Assembly: GCA_045602565.1 (NCBI GenBank)
Contig: JAZSBU010000009.1
Location: 1 to 8,156, forward strand
Direction of reading: 5' to 3'
Source of the DNA: QAKW01 sp045602565
Lineage (GTDB): Bacteria; Bacillota; Clostridia; Oscillospirales; QAKW01
DNA length: 8,156 nt
Position 1 is the first letter of the stretch, and each line of letters begins with the position of its first letter. The notes under the pieces are model-generated. The model did no database searches. It had not been told where the DNA came from and was given only the letters and a program-made list of their open reading frames with translations. Made by a program: the position numbers and the translations under genes. This document shows positions 1 through 4,667 of this stretch, piece after piece.

Positions 1-333
1 GGTAAGTACCCAGAAAACTGGGCTGGTCTTTCATTTGACACACTTGATGCTATCCAGCAGAAAACAGGTGATATGCCACTAGTGCTTCATGGTGGTACAG
101 GTATCCCTGCTGATATGATTAAAAAGGCTATTTCTCTCGGCGTTTCCAAAATCAATGTTAATACTGAGTGCCAGTTGGCATTTGCTGAGGCTACAAGAAA
201 GTATATTGAAGCCGGCAAAGACCTTCAGGGCAAGGGCTTTGACCCCAGAAAACTTTTGGCCGATGGTTTTGAGGCAATCAAAGCCACTGTTAAAGAAAAG
301 ATGGAACTGTTCGGTTCCGTCAATAAGGCATAA
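1..333 (+). CDS. fba: Class II fructose-1,6-bisphosphate aldolase, C-terminal part (5' end outside window)
   Basis: This glycolytic enzyme reversibly cleaves fructose 1,6-bisphosphate into dihydroxyacetone phosphate and glyceraldehyde 3-phosphate in the cytoplasm, using a zinc ion. The reading frame is open from base 1 and codes for about 110 residues, roughly the last third of a family that is usually 280-310 residues long. Visible family motifs are the HGGTGIP loop, whose His is a zinc ligand in class II aldolases, and the following segment with VSKINVNTE, which corresponds to the phosphate-binding NxxT region. The C-terminus is complete and followed by a strong terminator. Codons are more AT-ending than in the neighbours, as expected for a highly expressed housekeeping gene. 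The identification is firm; the start cannot be seen. Confidence 0.95.
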   Translation, partial: GKYPENWAGLSFDTLDAIQQKTGDMPLVLHGGTGIPADMIKKAISLGVSKINVNTECQLAFAEATRKYIEAGKDLQGKGFDPRKLLADGFEAIKATVKEKMELFGSVNKA

Positions 334-347
334 TTTCAGCCAAATTC

Positions 348-383
348 AAAACACCCGAATGTGTCACATTCGGGTGTTTTTTT
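348..383 (+). terminator. Rho-independent terminator of the aldolase gene
   Basis: A perfect inverted repeat (351-363 ACACCCGAATGTG with 365-377) folds into a stem of about 11 bp with a small loop, extended by flanking A:T pairs. It is followed by a run of seven T at 377-383. It lies 15 bases after the aldolase stop codon. On the opposite strand the tail is only four T, so it is mainly a plus-strand terminator. Confidence 0.9.
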
Positions 384-414
384 ATTCATTTTTTCTCGAT
401 ACGGTTCATAGGCT
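384..414 (+). promoter_or_regulatory. Possible sigma-E-type promoter for spoIID
   Basis: spoIID genes are normally transcribed in the mother cell by sigma-E, whose -10 element resembles CATACAnT. CATAGGCT at 407-414 resembles it and lies about 25 bases before the start codon. An AT-rich stretch at 384-391 is at a plausible -35 distance, but its match is weak. This is a guess based on position and partial match. Confidence 0.25.
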
Positions 415-438
415 TGTACCAAGAAGGTGGTAAAGCAT

Positions 439-1395
439 ATGAAGAAAAAATGGATCGTTTTATATTTTATACTTTTATTTTTGCCGTTTATTGTTGTTTT
501 GGTTATGGGAAAGATCGGTTTTTTTGAAGAAAAACCAACTCCCGATCTGCCCAAAGGTTCCACAGTCACATTATACTGCACCGAAAGCAAAACCACCCAA
601 ACCTTGCCGCTCAAAGACTATTTATGGGGTGTTCTTGCAGGAGAAATGCCCGCCTCCTATCCGCAAGAGGCATTAAAAGCGCAGGTGGTGGCATCCTATA
701 GTTATCTCTTGCATCGCAAGGAAAGCATCCAAAACCATCCCGAAAGCGATTTCGGGCATAGCGGTGATGTTTGCGATGATCCCGCCCATTGCAAGGCCTA
801 TCTTTCCCCTGCCGATGCCGCCGAAAAATGGGGCTCCGATTGGCTGAACTCATCGGAGCCGATCTTAACATCCGCGGTGGAAGCGGTATTGGGGACGGCT
901 GTTCTTTACGATAATGCCCCTGCAAACACCGTTTTTCACGCCATCTCCGGCGGTAAAACCGAATCGGCGAAGGATATTTGGGGCGCTGAAATTCCCTATC
1001 TTCAATCGCTGGATTCCTCTTGGGATCAGCAAGCCAAAGACTTTTACTCAAAAGTCACGCTTTCCCTCGAAGAATTCTCCGAAATTTTAAATCAAGAAGA
1101 TTGTACCGTCGGTGAAATCACCCACACAAACGGAGGATCGGTGAAAACCATTCGCTTGGGCGGTAAGACCTATACCGGTCAAGAGATCCGCACTCTTTTT
1201 GGTTTGCGAAGCACCCGTTTCACCGTCGAATTTAAAAATGAACAGGTCGTTTTCAAAGTCAGCGGCTATGGGCATCAGGTCGGGATGAGCCAACACGGTG
1301 CCCGCGTCCTTGCGGATGAAGGATATACTTATCAGGACATTCTGGCTTACTATTATCCGCATACCACTCTGGAAAAATATTATTTCGATGAATAA
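439..1395 (+). CDS. spoIID: Stage II sporulation protein D (SpoIID, peptidoglycan lytic transglycosylase)
   Basis: SpoIID is a mother-cell membrane protein that cuts glycan strands during forespore engulfment, working with SpoIIM and SpoIIP. The 318-residue product has one N-terminal membrane anchor (about residues 4-25) and a full SpoIID/LytB domain. The segment GVLAGEMPA holds the Glu at about 69 that matches the family's catalytic Glu. His107, Cys112 and Cys118 (the last two in CDDPAHC) match the zinc-binding site described for clostridial SpoIID. The ISGGKTES stretch and the C-terminal GYGHQVGMSQHGA block are hallmarks. I chose the ATG at 439 because AAGGTGG (424-430) sits 8 bases upstream; the in-frame GTG at 427 overlaps that site and is unlikely to be the start. 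It is followed by spoIIQ after 55 bases, the usual clostridial order. Confidence 0.95.
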   Translation: MKKKWIVLYFILLFLPFIVVLVMGKIGFFEEKPTPDLPKGSTVTLYCTESKTTQTLPLKDYLWGVLAGEMPASYPQEALKAQVVASYSYLLHRKESIQNHPESDFGHSGDVCDDPAHCKAYLSPADAAEKWGSDWLNSSEPILTSAVEAVLGTAVLYDNAPANTVFHAISGGKTESAKDIWGAEIPYLQSLDSSWDQQAKDFYSKVTLSLEEFSEILNQEDCTVGEITHTNGGSVKTIRLGGKTYTGQEIRTLFGLRSTRFTVEFKNEQVVFKVSGYGHQVGMSQHGARVLADEGYTYQDILAYYYPHTTLEKYYFDE

Positions 1396-1398
1396 TCT

Positions 1399-1447
1399 TT
1401 TCGGATCCTGCCCATATTAACAACAAAACCAATGAGAGGATCCGAAA
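1399..1447 (+). repeat. 11-bp inverted repeat overlapping the spoIIQ ribosome-binding site
   Basis: TTTCGGATCCT at 1399-1409 is perfectly complementary to AGGATCCGAAA at 1437-1447, with a 27-base loop between. The right arm includes the AGG/AGGA of the only plausible spoIIQ Shine-Dalgarno site (GAGAGGA, 1434-1440). There is no T-run after it, so it does not look like a terminator. A transcript carrying both arms could bury the ribosome site. The pairing is seen directly; the regulatory role is inferred. Confidence 0.6.
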
Positions 1448-1450
1448 CAA

Positions 1451-2098
1451 ATGAAAGATAAAATTTTGAATTTTCTGAAATCCAAAGGCTATTATTTTGT
1501 ATTGGGATTATGCGTTCTTACGGTAGGCTTTGTCAGTTTTCTTTCCTATCGGGCGTCCCAACGAAAACTCGCCGAAACACCGCTGGATAAACCCAATACC
1601 CAAGGGGTGGAAAAGGTCGAAGAAAACGTCCCCGACGAACGCGAAGAGTCTTCGGAAAACAAAGAAGAACCCAAAACTCCGCAGCCTACCGCAGCGGAAT
1701 ATTCCGCTCCCATCAAAGATGGAGAGATCATCGCTCAGTATTCCCCTGAAAAGCCCCTCTATTCCTATACATTGAAGGATTGGCGTACCCATAACGGCAT
1801 CGATATTGCCGCTGCCGCGGGGACCGAAGTTGCCAATGTATGCGAAGGAGTGGCAGAGACGATCGAACAGGATGACCTGATGGGCAATATGGTCACCGTT
1901 CGTCATACCGACGGCAAAGTATCCCGTTATGCTTCTTTAGCGACCGTTGCTGTTAAGGAAGGTCAACTTTTAAAACAAGGCGATATCATCGGAACGGTGG
2001 GCACCTCCATGCTTTTGGAATGTGGTGAGACCGATCATCTCCATTATGAACTTTGGAGCGAAGAGAAGCCCATCGCACCTTCCTTTTTGACCGATTGA
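1451..2098 (+). CDS. spoIIQ: SpoIIQ-like forespore engulfment protein with LytM/M23 domain
   Basis: SpoIIQ is a forespore inner-membrane protein that binds mother-cell SpoIIIAH across the septum, helping engulfment and forming the feeding-tube channel. The 215-residue product has a short N-terminus, one membrane segment (about residues 14-32), an acidic Glu/Pro/Lys-rich linker (about 40-85) and a LytM fold (about 90-210). The zinc site looks largely intact: His114 and Asp118 in HNGID, and His198 in DHLHYEL, with the catalytic-type His196 also present. The His of the usual YxHL motif is replaced by Ser162 (RYASL), so hydrolase activity is probably lost or weak. SpoIIQ proteins are known to vary between degenerate and intact LytM sites. 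The position directly after spoIID supports the call over a generic M23 peptidase. Expected expression is by sigma-F; I could not identify that promoter. Confidence 0.88.
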   Translation: MKDKILNFLKSKGYYFVLGLCVLTVGFVSFLSYRASQRKLAETPLDKPNTQGVEKVEENVPDEREESSENKEEPKTPQPTAAEYSAPIKDGEIIAQYSPEKPLYSYTLKDWRTHNGIDIAAAAGTEVANVCEGVAETIEQDDLMGNMVTVRHTDGKVSRYASLATVAVKEGQLLKQGDIIGTVGTSMLLECGETDHLHYELWSEEKPIAPSFLTD

Positions 2099-2412
2099 AC
2101 CTTTTTCAAATATCGATCGTGCTTCATTCGAGCGCCATCGGCAGATAGGGTGGTGGGAAGTTCTTCCGCCACCCTTGACCAGGTATACCCTCTGAAATAC
2201 CTCAACTGAAAAATCAACCGTAGTTCCGGATCCTCAATCGAGCCGATCACCTTGGAGATCTCCCATAGTTCCGCCGCCAGATGCTCGGCGGCTTTTTGCT
2301 GCTTTTGGCGAAAGACCTGCGCCTGCCAGCCTCCCCCTTCGGGGAAGGATTCCAAAAGAAGGCGATATTCCTCCAGTTCCTTACGTAGATATTTAATATA
2401 CGAGACCTGCAT
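2044..2412 (-). CDS. Phage-type sigma-70 region 4-like / DUF1492-like regulatory protein
   Basis: The 122-residue product has an N-terminal helical part (about 1-55, rich in Glu/Gln/Lys, likely coiled coil) and a C-terminal helix-turn-helix (about 58-104). The segment DPELRLIFQLRYFRGYTW followed by SRVAEEL and SADGARMKHDRYLKK resembles sigma factor region 4. Proteins of this build are common in Firmicutes phages and prophages, where some activate late transcription. The ATG at 2412 has GGAGGTGA just upstream on the coding strand and overlaps the zinc-ribbon gene by 20 bases, so it is the last gene of a three-gene operon. The last 18 residues or so lie antisense to the end of spoIIQ and look unrelated to the fold, as if the original stop had been lost. 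The function is inferred from the fold; family membership is moderately certain. Confidence 0.7.
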   Translation of the reverse strand: MQVSYIKYLRKELEEYRLLLESFPEGGGWQAQVFRQKQQKAAEHLAAELWEISKVIGSIEDPELRLIFQLRYFRGYTWSRVAEELPTTLSADGARMKHDRYLKKVQSVKKEGAMGFSSLQSS

Positions 2413-2557
2413 CGTCCTTCACCTCCAGCATTCCGGAAATGTGACAATAGGGGCAGATCTCCACCCGCTCATACCATGGGCCGTCACAGCCGTGGCGTTC
2501 CATTGCGATGGCGGGAGTGGGAAATACCGCACCGCAGTTTCTGCACTTACAGTTCAA
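2393..2557 (-). CDS. Small zinc-ribbon protein (TTG start)
   Basis: The 54-residue product carries two CxxC knuckles, Cys5-Cys8 (CRNC) and Cys35-Cys38 (CPYC), plus Cys3 and Cys24. This is typical of a small zinc ribbon that binds nucleic acid or a protein partner. I chose the TTG at 2557 because CCTCCTC on the plus strand (2567-2573) is a GAGGAGG ribosome site 9 bases upstream. An upstream in-frame ATG at 2593 lies before that site and would add a segment unlike a zinc ribbon. The gene overlaps the regulator gene upstream by 11 bases and the sigma-like gene downstream by 20, so all three are probably translated together. Similar small zinc ribbons occur in clostridial prophages. The specific role is unknown. 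Confidence 0.7.
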   Translation of the reverse strand: MNCKCRNCGAVFPTPAIAMERHGCDGPWYERVEICPYCHISGMLEVKDDAGLVY

Positions 2558-2741
2558 GGGGGAACACCTCCTCAAAGCTGCATTGCAGCACACGACTGAT
2601 TTGAAGGCCTACCCGCAGCGATGGATAAGCACCGCTTTGCTCCAATCTGCAGACTGTACGTCGGGAGATCCCCGCGCGAGTCGCCAGTTCCTGCTGGGTG
2701 AGTCCGTTACGGACCCGATTCATGTAAAGATAATTAAACAT
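2547..2741 (-). CDS. XRE/Cro-CI family helix-turn-helix regulator, 64 residues
   Basis: This is a minimal HTH_3-type DNA-binding protein with no sensor or oligomerisation domain. Residues 8-62 cover the whole fold: RNGLTQQELATRAGISRRTV gives helices 2 and 3, and RLEQSGAYPSL is the characteristic following stretch. The ATG at 2741 has AGGAG 8 bases upstream on the coding strand. It is the first gene of the minus-strand operon and is transcribed away from the Nudix gene, so the shared 2742-2904 region probably holds its own operator. Small Cro-like regulators of this size occur in prophages and in host chromosomes. The family is clear; whether it represses, and what it controls, is inferred. 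Confidence 0.85.
   Translation of the reverse strand: MFNYLYMNRVRNGLTQQELATRAGISRRTVCRLEQSGAYPSLRVGLQISRVLQCSFEEVFPLEL
2567..2573 (-). promoter_or_regulatory. Ribosome-binding site setting the TTG start of the zinc-ribbon gene
   Basis: The coding strand reads GAGGAGG here, an almost complete anti-16S match, 9 bases before TTG at 2557. It lies inside the 3' part of the regulator gene, supporting both the overlap and the non-ATG start. Confidence 0.7.
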
Positions 2742-2767
2742 CCTTTTTACTCCTATATGTACGGGTT

Positions 2768-2869
2768 CGACATCCGTGAAGCAGTGTCGGTTTTCGTCGA
2801 AGGAGCACTCTCATCAAACCATATTTCGACAAGAAAGTAAAGAAAAATCGTTTGACAAAAATCGACAAG
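2768..2869. promoter_or_regulatory. Cluster of CGACA / CGACAAG half-sites (candidate operators)
   Basis: Four related elements lie between the divergent genes. CGACA (2768-2772) and TGTCG (2785-2789) form an inverted pair 12 bases apart. TTCGTCGAA (2793-2801) is a perfect 9-base palindrome. CGACAAG occurs at 2827-2833 and again at 2863-2869, in the same orientation 36 bases apart. The last copy lies inside the spacer of the strong Nudix promoter. The pattern fits operator sites for the adjacent regulator; binding itself is inferred. Confidence 0.45.
2813..2841 (-). promoter_or_regulatory. Weak candidate promoter of the regulator operon
   Basis: On the minus strand TTTACT (plus 2836-2841) and TTTGAT (plus 2813-2818) are separated by 17 bases and each match four of six consensus positions. 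The spacer contains one CGACAAG copy. The resulting leader would be about 65 bases and would contain the inverted CGACA/TGTCG pair. Spacing is good but the boxes are weak. Confidence 0.25.
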
Positions 2870-2880
2870 CCTTTTAGAAT
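2852..2880 (+). promoter_or_regulatory. Strong sigma-A promoter of the Nudix gene
   Basis: TTGACA (2852-2857) is a perfect -35 box, and TAGAAT (2875-2880) is a five-of-six -10 box at the ideal 17-base spacing. The predicted transcript would start near 2887, giving a leader of under 20 bases before the ATG at 2905. The surrounding DNA is AT-rich. A CGACAAG element in the spacer suggests that the promoter can be repressed. Confidence 0.85.
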
Positions 2881-2904
2881 AATAGACGTGAGGTGAAGAT
2901 TGCA

Positions 2905-3441
2905 ATGTCTATTGTCGAAAAAAGATTAGAAGAACGCATCCTTTATAACGGACGGATCTTTCAAGTATACAGCGGAACGGTGGAACTTCCCAACGGAAAG
3001 ACCGCACCCCGCGACCGTATCGCCCATAGCGGCGGTGCCGGCATCTTACCTATCGATGAAAACGGAAGGACCTATCTGGTGCGTCAATACCGCTATGGTG
3101 TGGATAAAACCCTTTTAGAGATCCCCGCCGGTAAATTGGAGCCCGGCGAGGATCCGATGAAAACTGCGGTGCGGGAACTGACCGAAGAGGTCGGTTTTCT
3201 GCCCCAAGAGGTAACTCCTCTGGGTTATATGGAGCTCTCCCCTGCATATCTTGGGGAATTGACATATCTTTATCTGGGGCGCAACCTGATTCCTCAAAAA
3301 AACGATTTAGATGAAGATGAGTTTTTAGAGATCGTCTCCCTACCCTTCGAGCAGGCACTTCAGATGGTGCTCGACGGCGAAATCACCGACGGCAAGACCC
3401 AAAATGCCATCCTCAAAGCCGCAGCTTTATTAAAAAAATAA
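2905..3441 (+). CDS. Nudix hydrolase, ADP-ribose pyrophosphatase type
   Basis: These enzymes hydrolyse ADP-ribose (or related nucleoside diphosphate sugars) to AMP and ribose 5-phosphate, limiting toxic ADP-ribose build-up and recycling NAD breakdown products. The 178-residue product has a perfect Nudix box, GX5EX7REUXEEXGU, at about residues 72-94, beginning GKLEPGE and ending RELTEEVGF. The N-terminal beta strands (LEERILYNGRIFQVYSG) and the IPAGK segment before the box are typical of the NudF/ADPRase group. The length fits the family. I chose the ATG at 2905 because GAGGTGA (2890-2896) lies 8 bases upstream; GTG at 2893 overlaps that site. It has its own promoter and terminator, with minus-strand phage-type genes on both sides. 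It could be a host gene at the prophage border or a phage-carried cargo gene. The exact substrate is not proven. Confidence 0.88.
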   Translation: MSIVEKRLEERILYNGRIFQVYSGTVELPNGKTAPRDRIAHSGGAGILPIDENGRTYLVRQYRYGVDKTLLEIPAGKLEPGEDPMKTAVRELTEEVGFLPQEVTPLGYMELSPAYLGELTYLYLGRNLIPQKNDLDEDEFLEIVSLPFEQALQMVLDGEITDGKTQNAILKAAALLKK

Positions 3442-3451
3442 TTTTTCTCAG

Positions 3452-3479
3452 CCGCTCTGCATTTGCAGAGCGGTTTTTT
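3452..3479 (+). terminator. Rho-independent terminator of the Nudix gene
   Basis: CCGCTCTGC (3452-3460) pairs perfectly with GCAGAGCGG (3465-3473) around a four-base loop, followed by six T (3474-3479). It starts 10 bases after the Nudix stop codon. The T-run abuts the stop codon of the convergent endolysin gene (3478-3480). On the minus strand the bases right after the stem are CTGAGAAAAA, so it is not a good terminator in that direction. Confidence 0.9.
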
Positions 3480-4071
3480 AATTGAGGCGGGAAAGAATGA
3501 CCGCCATTTCGGCGCGAGTGATGGGGGCATTGGGGCGGAAATTTCCCTCTGTATCGCCCTCCATCCAGCCCTTTTCGGTCACCTTTTCCACCGCTTCTTT
3601 TGCCCATGCAGGGATCTCTGCTTGATCTTTATAGAGCATTTCTTTCACCTCAAAATCGGAAGAATGATAATTGCCGACCCGATTGGGAATTCCCAGCCAG
3701 GCGGCAGGGTCCAAAACTGCGGACCCTTTTCGCAGTTCATAATGCAGATGCAAGCCGGTCACATTACCGGTAGCACCCATGGTCCCGATAACCGTCAGCG
3801 GATTGACCACCTGCCCTACCTTGACCTTGGCACTGCCGCGGACCAGATGGCAAAAATGATGGCGCAATCCTTCTTGATCTTCCACAACGATATACTGTCC
3901 CCAGCCATCGGCATCGAAGGCTACGGTTTTGACTACACCCTCGCAGGTAGAATAGATGCGATGATCGTCGGCCACCAGATCGATGCCCTTATGACCGTTT
4001 GCCCAATACGTCCCTTGTTGACCATAGATCGCCGTCACCCGAAAGGCGCCGGTGATGGGTAGATGGGTCAT
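3478..4071 (-). CDS. Phage endolysin: M23 metallopeptidase plus SLH-like domain
   Basis: The enzyme is expected to cut peptide cross-links of host peptidoglycan at lysis, after the holin opens the membrane. Residues 7-115 of 197 form an M23 (LytM-type) domain with every expected active-site residue: His27 and Asp31 (HKGID), His75 (FCHL), His108 and His110 (HLHYEL). Residues 152-197 form one SLH-like repeat (IPAWAKEAVEKV, then TRAEMAVILSRL), a common cell-wall binding tail in clostridial phage lysins. There is no signal peptide, which suits holin-dependent release. The ATG at 4071 has GGAGG 7-8 bases upstream and overlaps the holin stop (ATGA). It is the last gene of the late operon. Compared with the SpoIIQ domain in this window, this M23 site is intact. 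Confidence 0.9.
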   Translation of the reverse strand: MTHLPITGAFRVTAIYGQQGTYWANGHKGIDLVADDHRIYSTCEGVVKTVAFDADGWGQYIVVEDQEGLRHHFCHLVRGSAKVKVGQVVNPLTVIGTMGATGNVTGLHLHYELRKGSAVLDPAAWLGIPNRVGNYHSSDFEVKEMLYKDQAEIPAWAKEAVEKVTEKGWMEGDTEGNFRPNAPITRAEMAVILSRLN

Positions 4072-4325
4072 GCTTCTCCCTCCGTTTCATCAATGGAGCG
4101 GAGCGCTGATAAAAAGCGATCCGCTTGTGCGGCTTCGGCGGAAAAACTGTTGTTCTTCCACCAGGCCCAAAGGCTGGCGCCCACGGTTGCCACAACGGAC
4201 ACCGCCTCATAAATTTCCCCTTCACTAAACGGCAACGGATTTTTGCCGATAAAAAGAAGGATCTGATTCAATAACGCGATCAACAGAACCACGGTTCGAA
4301 TGATCGTTTGTTTTGTACAATGCAT
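4068..4325 (-). CDS. Phage holin, SPP1-family-like
   Basis: Holins are small inner-membrane proteins that form holes at a set time and let the endolysin reach the wall. The 85-residue product has two hydrophobic helices (about 8-27 and 38-56) joined by a short loop (GKNPLPFSEGE), then WAWWKNNSFS and a charged, hydrophilic C-terminal tail. This arrangement and the KNNSF-type ending of helix 2 fit the SPP1 holin family. The ATG at 4325 has a near-perfect AAAGGAGGT site 8-9 bases upstream, placed in the end of the previous gene. The stop overlaps the endolysin start by four bases, a classic lysis cassette. Confidence 0.9.
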   Translation of the reverse strand: MHCTKQTIIRTVVLLIALLNQILLFIGKNPLPFSEGEIYEAVSVVATVGASLWAWWKNNSFSAEAAQADRFLSALRSIDETEGEA

Positions 4326-4667
4326 TTAAAAGACCTCCTTTAATAATTGGACAACGTTGATCCCCAGCCCTGCCGACAGCAGCACCAGCGCACCGATGCC
4401 GATAAAACGGATCATCGCTTTTCCCGCAGAGCTTTCCAAAAAGGCCAAAACTCCTCGGCTTTCCAAACGATCCAGCCGCTGATCCTGCCGCTCCAGAATC
4501 AGCGTCACCCGCTCCACAGCGGCAGTCAGGCGAATGCAGGCACCGGTCAGATCGTCCAATTTCTGACCGTGCCCATCCAGGCGGCGTTCCGCCATTTTTT
4601 GCACCCGCTCGATCCCGCCGCTGCGGGCGGCACAATATTCCTTAGAGATGTGTTCCTCCGAAATCAT
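4326..4667 (-). CDS. XhlA-like coiled-coil protein with C-terminal membrane anchor
   Basis: The 113-residue product begins with a hydrophilic helical region. It continues with a heptad-like stretch (about 35-72, rich in Leu, Arg, Asp and Gln, for example TLILERQDQRLDRLES) and ends with one membrane helix (about 86-107) and a short Lys-containing tail. This is the layout of XhlA-type proteins, which sit next to holin and endolysin genes and aid lysis. I chose the ATG at 4667, which overlaps the upstream stop as ATGA. A longer frame from 4808 would lie on top of the preceding gene and adds no recognisable domain. No strong ribosome site precedes the ATG, so translational coupling is likely. The role is inferred from layout and neighbours. 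Confidence 0.75.
   Translation of the reverse strand: MISEEHISKEYCAARSGGIERVQKMAERRLDGHGQKLDDLTGACIRLTAAVERVTLILERQDQRLDRLESRGVLAFLESSAGKAMIRFIGIGALVLLSAGLGINVVQLLKEVF

Noticed and set aside
611..1051. Long open frame on the minus strand opposite spoIID
   Set aside because: It lies antisense to a well-conserved gene, its product is rich in Arg and Pro with no recognisable motif, and there is no ribosome site.
1321..1329. GGATATACT, a match to a sigma-F -10 element inside the end of spoIID
   Set aside because: No matching -35 element lies at the right distance, and a start there would include both arms of the inverted repeat.
2761..2801. Possible LexA (SOS) box in the divergent control region
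   Set aside because: The repeated element is CGACA/TGTCG, not the GAAC-N4-GTTC type used by Firmicutes LexA; no such box was found.
2742..2904. Riboswitch or small RNA in the 163-base gap before the Nudix gene
   Set aside because: The strong promoter leaves a leader of under 20 bases, too short for a riboswitch, and the rest of the gap is explained by promoters and repeats.
3463..4062. 199-residue open frame on the plus strand opposite the endolysin
   Set aside because: The minus-strand frame has a complete M23 active site and a good ribosome site; the plus-strand frame shows no domain and would start inside the terminator.
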